In this document: positions 28,363-33,336 of the stretch, piece after piece
Numbering within the stretch: the stretch's first letter is position 1
Layout: each line of letters starts with the position of its first letter
From: Nocardioides sp. CFH 31398
GTDB lineage: Bacteria > Actinomycetota > Actinomycetes > Propionibacteriales > Nocardioidaceae
Direction of reading: 5' to 3'
Length of the DNA stretch: 33,336 nucleotides
Assembly (NCBI RefSeq): GCF_022436705.1
Contig: NZ_JAKUHT010000027.1
Coordinates: 1-33,336 of the forward strand
The notes under the pieces: model-generated
What the model was told of the DNA's origin: nothing
Seen by the model: the letters and a program-made list of their open reading frames with translations, nothing else
Databases searched by the model: none
Position numbers and translations under genes: made by a program

Positions 28363-29286
28363 GTGAGTGGATCCGACCCCCTGGTGTGGCTGCCCTTCGA
28401 CCCCGCCGAGCTCGGCGAGCTGCCCGAGGGGCTGCGCTACGAACGGGTCGACCCCGTGCGCGACGAGCTCCCGGCCTCGAAGGACGAGGTGCGGTTCCTC
28501 GTGCCGAACTACCAGCTCGGCGGCCGCATCGGGCCGTTCCTCGCCCAGCTCCCCGCGCTCGAGGTGGTCCAGACCCAGACCGCGGGCGTGGACGACGTCC
28601 GCCCCCACGTGCCCGAGGGCGTCACCCTGTGCAACGGCCGCGGCATCCACGACGCGTCCACCGCCGAGCTCGCGGTGACCCTGACGCTGTCGGTGCTCCG
28701 CGGCATCCCCGGCTTCACCCGCGACCAGGACCGCGCGGAGTGGAACCACGGCTGGCGCCGCTCGCTCGCGGACCGCCGGGTCATGATCCTCGGCTACGGC
28801 AGCATCGGCGCCGCCGTCGAGGCGCGCCTGACGCCGTTCGAGTGCGAGGTCGTCCGCGTCGCCCGCTCCGCCCGTGAGGGCGTGCACGCCTTCACCGAGC
28901 TGCCGGACCTCCTCAGCGACGTCGACGTGGTGGTCGTGATCGTCCCGCTCACCGACGAGACCCGCGGCCTGGTGGACGCCGACTTCCTCGGCCGGCTCCC
29001 GGACGACGCCCTGGTCGTCAACGTCGCCCGCGGGCCCGTCATCGACACCGACGCCCTGCTCGCGGAGCTGCACGCCGAGCGGCTGCACGCCGCGCTCGAC
29101 GTCTTCGACACCGAGCCGCTGCCGTCGGACCACCCGCTGTGGACGGCGCCGAACGTGCTGATGACCCCGCACGTCGGCGGCACCAGCAGCGCCATGCAGC
29201 CCCGTGCGTACGCCCTCATCCGCGCCCAGCTCGCCCGCTTCGCCGCGGGGGAGCCGCTCGAGAACGTCATGACCGGGGCCTACTGA
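28363..29286 (+). CDS. D-isomer-specific 2-hydroxyacid dehydrogenase
   Basis: A 307-residue NAD(P)-dependent dehydrogenase that interconverts 2-hydroxy and 2-oxo acids. The Rossmann motif is GYGSIGAAVEARL. The catalytic triad is visible: R223 (VNVARGPV), E251 (FDTEPLP) and H270 (MTPHVGG). The substrate-side loop is TQTAGVDDV. The substrate could be glyoxylate, hydroxypyruvate, phosphoglycerate or another; the chain is too short for SerA because it has no ACT domain. GTG at 28363 is preceded by the TAGGCT box. It lies between dgt and dnaG, which are neighbours in many actinobacteria, so it may be a later insertion. Confidence 0.92.
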   Translation: MSGSDPLVWLPFDPAELGELPEGLRYERVDPVRDELPASKDEVRFLVPNYQLGGRIGPFLAQLPALEVVQTQTAGVDDVRPHVPEGVTLCNGRGIHDASTAELAVTLTLSVLRGIPGFTRDQDRAEWNHGWRRSLADRRVMILGYGSIGAAVEARLTPFECEVVRVARSAREGVHAFTELPDLLSDVDVVVVIVPLTDETRGLVDADFLGRLPDDALVVNVARGPVIDTDALLAELHAERLHAALDVFDTEPLPSDHPLWTAPNVLMTPHVGGTSSAMQPRAYALIRAQLARFAAGEPLENVMTGAY

Positions 29287-29350
29287 CGCCGCGCCCACGA
29301 CGACGGAGCACCCCTGGGGACAGCGCCGACGGGCCGTCGACGGCCCGCCG

Positions 29351-29356
29351 TAGGGT
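29351..29356 (+). promoter_or_regulatory. -10 box TAGGGT of dnaG (leaderless)
   Basis: TAGGGT ends 6 nt before the GTG at 29363; no Shine-Dalgarno sequence. Confidence 0.55.
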
Positions 29357-29362
29357 TGCGGT

Positions 29363-31276
29363 GTGGCAGGGAGGTTCCGCGAGGACGACATCGCCGAGGT
29401 GCGCGAGAAGGTCCGCATCGAGGAAGTCGTCTCCTCGTACGTGACCCTCCGCAACGCCGGTGGTGGCTCGCTGAAGGGGTTGTGCCCGTTCCACGACGAG
29501 AAGACCCCGTCCTTCAACGTCAACCCGTCGCGGGGCTACTACCACTGCTTCGGCTGCGGCGAGGGCGGTGACGCGATCGCCTTCGTGCAGAAGATGGACG
29601 GCCTGAGCTTCGTGGAGGCGCTCGAGCGGCTGGCCGACATGACCGGCGTCCAGCTCCGCCGGGAGGAGGGGGACGACGAGCCGCGCGGCCCGCGCGGCCC
29701 CGGCCGGCAGCGCCTCGTGGAGGCCCACACGGTCGCCGAGACGTTCTACCGCGAGCAGCTGGGAGGCCCCGACGCCCTGGAGGCGCGGCGCTTCCTCGCC
29801 TCGCGGGGGTTCGACCAGGCCGCCGCGGAGCAGTTCGGCGTCGGCTTCGCCCCCCGTGACGGCGACGCCCTGCTGCGCCACCTGCGGGGTCGCCGGTTCA
29901 CCGACGAGGAGTCGGTCGCGGCCGGGCTCGTCGCCCAGGGCCGGTCGGCGTACGACCGGTTCCGGGGCCGACTGCTGTGGCCGATCCGCGACGCGGGCGG
30001 CGACACCGTCGGGTTCGGCGCCCGGCGCATCTTCGACGACGACCGGATCGACGCGAAGTACCTGAACACCCCCGAGACCGCCCTCTACAAGAAGAGCCGG
30101 GTGCTCTACGGCCTCGACCTCGCCCGCAAGGCCATCGGGCTGCACTCCCAGGCCGTGATCGTCGAGGGCTACACCGACGTGATGGCGTGCCACCTCGCCG
30201 GCGTCCCGACGGCGATCGCCACGTGCGGCACCGCCTTCGGCGAGGACCACACGAAGATGCTGCGCCGCTTCCTGCACGACCACGACGAGTTCAAGGGCGA
30301 GGTGATCTTCACCTTCGACGGCGACGAGGCCGGCCAGCGTGCCGCGGTGAAGGCGTTCTCGCTGGACCAGAACTTCGTGTCCCAGACGTACGTCGCGGTG
30401 GAGCGCGAGGGCCGCGACCCCTGCGACCTGCGCCTGGCCGAGGGCGACGAGGCGGTCCGCGACCTCGTCGCGACGCGCACCCCGCTCTACCGGTTCGTGC
30501 TCGGCAACGTCGTCGGCCGCTACGACCTCGACCGCGCGGACGGTCGCGTCGACGCCCTGCGCGAGGCCGCCGGCCTGGTGACGAGCATCCGCGACCGGTC
30601 CAAGGTCGACGCGTTCGTCCGCGAGCTGGCGCAGATGGTCGGCGTGGACCCCGAGGAGGCCCGCACCCAGGTCAAGCGGGCCTCGGCGAAGGACGAGCGC
30701 GACCGGCAGCCCGCACGCCCGGCACCCGGCCGTGACCTCGCCCCGGACGCCGGGGGGTCGGCGCCCGCCGCCCGGCAGCAGGCCCCCCGGCCCGACCTGC
30801 GTGACCCCCGCTTCGCCCTCGAGCGCGAGACGCTCAAGCTCGTCGTGCAGCACCCGGGCGTCCTCGGACGGACCGTGGACGACCTCGACGCCGACGACTT
30901 CACGCACCCGACCTACCGCGGCGTGTGGGACGCCGTCGCGGCGAGCGGCGGCGCCCGGGCCGGGGCGGGTGACGCCGCCTGGGCCTCGCGCCTGGCCGAG
31001 GCGGCGACCGACCCGGAGGCCCGCGCCGCGGTCAGCGCCCTGTCGGTCGAGCGGATCCCCAGCGCGGGCGACCCCGACGCGGCGTACGCCGGCGCCCACG
31101 TGACCAAGCTGCAGGAGCTCACCGTCCTGCGGCGCATCCAGACCCTGAAGTCCCGTCTGCAGCGCACGAACCCCGTGGAGCAGCAGGCGGACTACAACCG
31201 GATGTTCGGCGAGCTGGTGGCTCTCGAGCAGCAGCGCCGGTCGCTGCGCGACCGACTGGTGGCGGACGACTCGTGA
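29363..31276 (+). CDS. dnaG: DNA primase
   Basis: A 637-residue DnaG that makes RNA primers at the replication fork. The N-terminal CHCC zinc finger is C41, H44 (CPFHDEKTPSF) and C62, C65 (YHCFGCGEGGD). The catalytic core has RLLWPIRDAGGDTVGFGAR and the TOPRIM motif VIVEGYTDVMA with the key E268, then FTFDGDEAG (DxD metal site). The C-terminal helicase-binding domain follows a Pro/Ala-rich linker (about 445-475). The GTG start follows TAGGGT by 6 nt. The stop overlaps the GTG of the small downstream gene (GTGA), which is therefore co-translated with it. Confidence 0.97.
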   Translation: MAGRFREDDIAEVREKVRIEEVVSSYVTLRNAGGGSLKGLCPFHDEKTPSFNVNPSRGYYHCFGCGEGGDAIAFVQKMDGLSFVEALERLADMTGVQLRREEGDDEPRGPRGPGRQRLVEAHTVAETFYREQLGGPDALEARRFLASRGFDQAAAEQFGVGFAPRDGDALLRHLRGRRFTDEESVAAGLVAQGRSAYDRFRGRLLWPIRDAGGDTVGFGARRIFDDDRIDAKYLNTPETALYKKSRVLYGLDLARKAIGLHSQAVIVEGYTDVMACHLAGVPTAIATCGTAFGEDHTKMLRRFLHDHDEFKGEVIFTFDGDEAGQRAAVKAFSLDQNFVSQTYVAVEREGRDPCDLRLAEGDEAVRDLVATRTPLYRFVLGNVVGRYDLDRADGRVDALREAAGLVTSIRDRSKVDAFVRELAQMVGVDPEEARTQVKRASAKDERDRQPARPAPGRDLAPDAGGSAPAARQQAPRPDLRDPRFALERETLKLVVQHPGVLGRTVDDLDADDFTHPTYRGVWDAVAASGGARAGAGDAAWASRLAEAATDPEARAAVSALSVERIPSAGDPDAAYAGAHVTKLQELTVLRRIQTLKSRLQRTNPVEQQADYNRMFGELVALEQQRRSLRDRLVADDS

Positions 31277-31782
31277 GTCTCTGGTCCCGTCTGCGCCCCG
31301 GCGCCCGCGAGCGGGCCCCGCAGGTGCCCAGCGCCGCGGGGGAGCGGGTGCTCGCCTGGGCGCGCACGATCGACGGCGAGGTCGTCGCCGGCACCCGTGA
31401 CGCGCTGCACCTGCCCGGCGACCGCCGACTGCCCTGGGAGCGGGTCGAGACCGCCGACTGGGACGAGGAGTCCGGCACGCTGCACGTGGTCGAGGTGGGG
31501 GACCCGGCCACCCGCGGCGAGCACCGGTACGTCCTGGAGGACGTCGGTCTGCTGCTGTCCCTCGTCCGCGAGCGGGTCACCGCCAGCATCGTCCTGCAGC
31601 GCCACGTCGCGGTGCGGGGACGTCGGGGCTTCTTCGTCATCGCGCGACGCGCCCCGGCCGGGGAGCGGGAGGTCACCTGGGCCCTGCGCCACGACGCCGG
31701 CGTCGACCCGGCGGACCCCGAGGTGCGCCGCGCGGCCGCGGACGCCCTCGAGCGTGCCCGCGGCGACATCGGCGCCGATTGA
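31273..31782 (+). CDS. unknown protein coupled to dnaG
   Basis: A 169-residue soluble protein that I do not recognise. Visible features: an N-terminal basic segment (SLWSRLRPGARERAP), a beta-rich middle (VLAWARTIDGEVVAGTRDALHLPG, ETADWDEESGTLHVVEVGDP) resembling a PH-like or small barrel fold, a segment VRERVTASIVLQRHVAVRGRRGFFVIARR, and a C-terminal helix with D/R pairs. There is no signal peptide, no Cys and no catalytic motif. It overlaps dnaG by GTGA, and such small unnamed genes follow dnaG in related genomes, so it may be linked to replication, but this is only context. Confidence 0.8.
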   Translation: MSLWSRLRPGARERAPQVPSAAGERVLAWARTIDGEVVAGTRDALHLPGDRRLPWERVETADWDEESGTLHVVEVGDPATRGEHRYVLEDVGLLLSLVRERVTASIVLQRHVAVRGRRGFFVIARRAPAGEREVTWALRHDAGVDPADPEVRRAAADALERARGDIGAD

Positions 31783-31830
31783 CCGGCGCGGTGAGCGGGT
31801 CCCGAGTGGTGGCGCGTCCGGGCCGGTTGC

Positions 31831-31836
31831 TACTGT
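31831..31836 (+). promoter_or_regulatory. candidate -10 box (TACTGT) for the tRNA gene
   Basis: TACTGT lies 43 nt before the mature tRNA 5' end. No clear -35 box, so this is tentative. Confidence 0.35.
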
Positions 31837-31878
31837 TGCCCGCGCTGCCACGGCAGTGTCTGCGTCACCGCAGAGCGA

Positions 31879-31954
31879 TCCCCTGTAGCTCAATTGGCAG
31901 AGCATTCGGCTGTTAACCGGAGGGTTGCTGGTTCGAGTCCAGCCGGGGGAGCCA
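31879..31954 (+). tRNA. tRNA-Asn (anticodon GTT), CCA encoded
   Basis: The cloverleaf folds by hand: acceptor TCCCCTG/CGGGGGA (7 bp, one T-G pair), D-arm with GTAGCTCAATTGGCAGAGC, anticodon stem TTCGG/CCGGA with loop CTGTTAA (anticodon GTT at 31912-31914), T-arm GCTGG-TTCGAGT-CCAGC, discriminator G at 31951, and an encoded CCA at 31952-31954. It reads Asn codons AAC/AAT. Further genes on the same transcript are unlikely because a perfect hairpin follows. Confidence 0.95.
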
Positions 31955-31957
31955 TCC

Positions 31958-31983
31958 GTCCCGGGCGCGTCGACGCCCGGGAC
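31958..31983 (+). terminator. hairpin after tRNA-Asn
   Basis: GTCCCGGGCG (31958-31967) and CGCCCGGGAC (31974-31983) form a perfect 10-bp stem with a 6-nt loop, starting 3 nt after the CCA end. Confidence 0.75.
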
Positions 31984-31989
31984 CGTACC

Positions 31990-31995
31990 TAGGCT
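31990..31995 (+). promoter_or_regulatory. -10 box TAGGCT of the channel gene (leaderless)
   Basis: TAGGCT ends 7 nt before the GTG at 32003 and lies just past the tRNA hairpin. Confidence 0.55.
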
Positions 31996-32002
31996 GACCG
32001 GC

Positions 32003-32728
32003 GTGACCGCCTCTCGCAGCGACTGGGAACGACGGACCGAGTGGGCACTCATCGTGGCCGCGCTGGTCTTCCTCGCGGCGTACGCCTGGCCCATCCTCGA
32101 CCCGGACCTGCCGGCGGAGTGGCGCCGGGCCGCCGCGCTCGTCGTCACGGCGGTCTGGGTGCTGTTCGGTGTCGACTACCTCGTCCGCCTGCTCGGGTCC
32201 GGCGACCGGCGCCGGTGGTTCCTGCGGCACCTGCCTGACCTCGCCATCCTCCTGCTCCCCATGCTCCGCCCGCTGCAGCTGCTGCGGCTGGTGACCCTCG
32301 TCCAGGTGCTCAACCGCTCCGCGGCCGGCCGGCTGCGGGGTCGCGTCGCGCTGTACGTCGTCTCCGGCGCGGTCCTCCTCGGCGCGGTCGCCGCGCTCGC
32401 CGTCCTCGACGCCGAGCGGGGGGCGCCCGGTGCCCTCATCACGACCTACCCGGACGCCCTGTGGTGGGCCGCAGCGACCATGTCGACGGTGGGTTACGGC
32501 GACGTGTACCCCGTCACCGCCGCGGGCCGGGTGGTCGGCGTGCTGCTCATGATCGGTGGCGTCACCCTGCTCGGCACGGTGACCGCCACCCTGGCCTCCT
32601 GGCTGGTGGGCGCCGTCCGGGAGGAGACCGACGAGTCCACCCGGGAGATCGAGGCGCTCCGCGCCGAGGTGCGGAGCCTGACGGAGCGTCTCGCTGACCG
32701 TGACGGGAGTGACGGCAGGGACTCCTGA
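32003..32728 (+). CDS. potassium-channel-like membrane protein
   Basis: A 241-residue voltage-gated-channel-type protein. Several membrane helices precede a positively charged stretch (LRPLQLLRLVTLVQVLNRSAAGRLRGR) that resembles an S4-like segment with few Arg. The selectivity filter T162-V163-G164-Y165-G166-D167 is intact and is followed by an inner helix (VVGVLLMIGGVTLLGTVTATLASWLV) and a C-terminal coiled coil (EETDESTREIEALRAEVRSLTERLAD). The filter predicts potassium conduction as a tetramer. GTG at 32003 is chosen because of the TAGGCT box 7 nt upstream; an upstream frame would run into the tRNA. No regulator or partner is adjacent. Confidence 0.92.
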   Translation: MTASRSDWERRTEWALIVAALVFLAAYAWPILDPDLPAEWRRAAALVVTAVWVLFGVDYLVRLLGSGDRRRWFLRHLPDLAILLLPMLRPLQLLRLVTLVQVLNRSAAGRLRGRVALYVVSGAVLLGAVAALAVLDAERGAPGALITTYPDALWWAAATMSTVGYGDVYPVTAAGRVVGVLLMIGGVTLLGTVTATLASWLVGAVREETDESTREIEALRAEVRSLTERLADRDGSDGRDS

Positions 32729-32763
32729 GGCGTTTTCACGACCGAGCGGCCGACAAGAGTGGC

Positions 32764-32788
32764 AGGTCAGCAGGGGTGTCGCTGACTT
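32764..32788. promoter_or_regulatory. inverted repeat upstream of the secreted hydrolase gene, possible operator
   Basis: AGGTCAGC (32764-32771) and GCTGACTT (32781-32788) are complementary at 7 of 8 positions with a 9-nt spacer. It lies in a comparatively A/T-rich upstream region (32729-32882) of the secreted protein gene. A repressor site or a hairpin is possible; no regulator is identified. Confidence 0.4.
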
Positions 32789-32882
32789 TTGCGCTTTTCC
32801 TGCAGCTTCCCTGAGCACACCTCACGATTTCTCTCGAGTCCGATCCCGCGGACCGCCCCCCGAAGCCCGGAGAAGTCGTCCC

Positions 32883-33336
32883 ATGTCCCTTCCCTCCCGC
32901 ACCAGCACCCGCGGCTCCCGAACCGGCCGCACCCGCCGTCTGCTCGCCGCCACCAGCGCCGCGCTCGTGGTCGCTGCCGGGATCGTCGCGACCCCTGCCG
33001 CGGCGACCGGAGTGACCGCCACCGGCACCGTCGGCACGGCGTCGCCCGTGGCGACCCGCGCATCCGAGCCGGGTGTCGCCGAGAGCGACTGGACGCTGCT
33101 CGACTCCGAGGAGTTCACCTCCTTCGACCGCAGCCGGTGGCACGTCTACGACACCCGCTCGAACGGCGACGCCTCGCACGTGTTCCGTCCGTGGCGGGCG
33201 AAGGTCCGGCAGGGGGCGCTGCAGCTGAGCAGCGGGATGGGCAAGAACGGCGTCTGGTCGTCGGGCACGGTCGGCGGCTGGGGTTGGCAGGCCGCGACGC
33301 TGCGTGAGGGCCGGGTCGACATGCGGGTGCGGACCT
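32883..33336 (+). CDS. secreted glycoside-hydrolase-family-16-like protein, 5' part only
   Basis: The first 151 residues of a protein that runs off the window. A basic start (RTSTRGSRTGRTRRLL) and a hydrophobic stretch (AATSAALVVAAGIVATPAAA) form a signal peptide with an AAA-type cleavage site; the Arg pair could be a Tat variant. After a Ser/Thr/Ala linker comes WTLLDSEEFTSFDRSRWHVYDTR, then VWSSGTVGGWGW and LREGRVDMRVRT, which follow the order of concanavalin-like GH16 domains (E/D-x-F..W; the 'GR.E.R.' strand). The catalytic ExDxxE motif lies beyond the window, so the enzyme class is probable, not proven. ATG at 32883 has GGAGAAG 7 nt upstream. Confidence 0.65.
   Translation, partial: MSLPSRTSTRGSRTGRTRRLLAATSAALVVAAGIVATPAAATGVTATGTVGTASPVATRASEPGVAESDWTLLDSEEFTSFDRSRWHVYDTRSNGDASHVFRPWRAKVRQGALQLSSGMGKNGVWSSGTVGGWGWQAATLREGRVDMRVRT

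Noticed and set aside
1..33336. Insertion sequences, prophage, integrase or att sites at the tRNA-Asn gene
   Set aside because: No transposase, integrase or phage-like protein is encoded, and no direct repeat of the tRNA 3' end is seen downstream in the window.

Overview
The window comes from a very GC-rich actinobacterium. Frequent GTG/TTG starts, stop/start overlaps (GTGA, ATGA, TGATG), TAGGGT-type -10 boxes 6-7 nt before a start codon (leaderless mRNAs), and the gene order phoH-ybeY-era / leuA / recO-uppS / zur / glyS / dus / dgt / dnaG all point to Nocardioidaceae or a close relative. This placement is inferred from gene order and protein style, not from a database search.

Layout. 1-100 is an almost pure G/C homopolymer tract that looks like an assembly edge. 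1-800 (minus) holds an ECF/SigE-type sigma factor coupled to a truncated unknown gene. 925-7737 (plus) holds a HIT protein, then phoH-ybeY-(deaminase-like)-bfaA-bfaB, then a siderophore-interacting-type flavoprotein and era. The bfaA/bfaB pair is predicted to make 10-methyl (tuberculostearic-type) fatty acids and sits inside the otherwise conserved phoH-era cluster. 7738-8302 is non-coding and filled by two opposed arrays of a 32-bp repeat. 8303-10506 (minus) is a flavodoxin-type oxidoreductase followed by two paralogous lipoproteins. 10546-12416 is leuA with a 14-codon Leu-Leu-Leu leader peptide and an attenuator-like hairpin. 12403-15339 (minus) is a large MASE1/PAS histidine kinase without an adjacent response regulator. 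15471-18645 holds an alpha/beta hydrolase, recO and uppS, with a MarR regulator on the opposite strand between recO and uppS. 18709-22082 (minus) is a zinc-uptake operon, znuA-znuC-znuB-zur, headed by two near-identical inverted Zur-like boxes. 22144-31782 (plus) holds an ABM protein, glyS, a lipoprotein, a dihydrouridine synthase, an ARB_07466-like secreted protein, dgt, a 2-hydroxyacid dehydrogenase, dnaG and a small unknown gene. tRNA-Asn(GTT), a potassium-channel-like protein and the start of a secreted glycoside-hydrolase-like gene close the window.

Main discovery candidate: a family of 32-bp tandem repeats (a shared core of about 17 nt, GACGYCGAGTCGGCMCG, plus a 15-nt part private to each locus). 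It occurs as three arrays, behind the HIT gene, era and a lipoprotein gene. In every case the first core starts 3-6 nt after the stop codon and reads in the same direction as that gene. The period is exactly 32 nt at all three loci although the variable part differs. Other points of note are the leuA leader/attenuator, the divergent double Zur box touching the znuA start codon, His-rich extensions on all three Znu transporter subunits, a deaminase-like protein lacking its catalytic residues, and at least nine predicted leaderless promoters.
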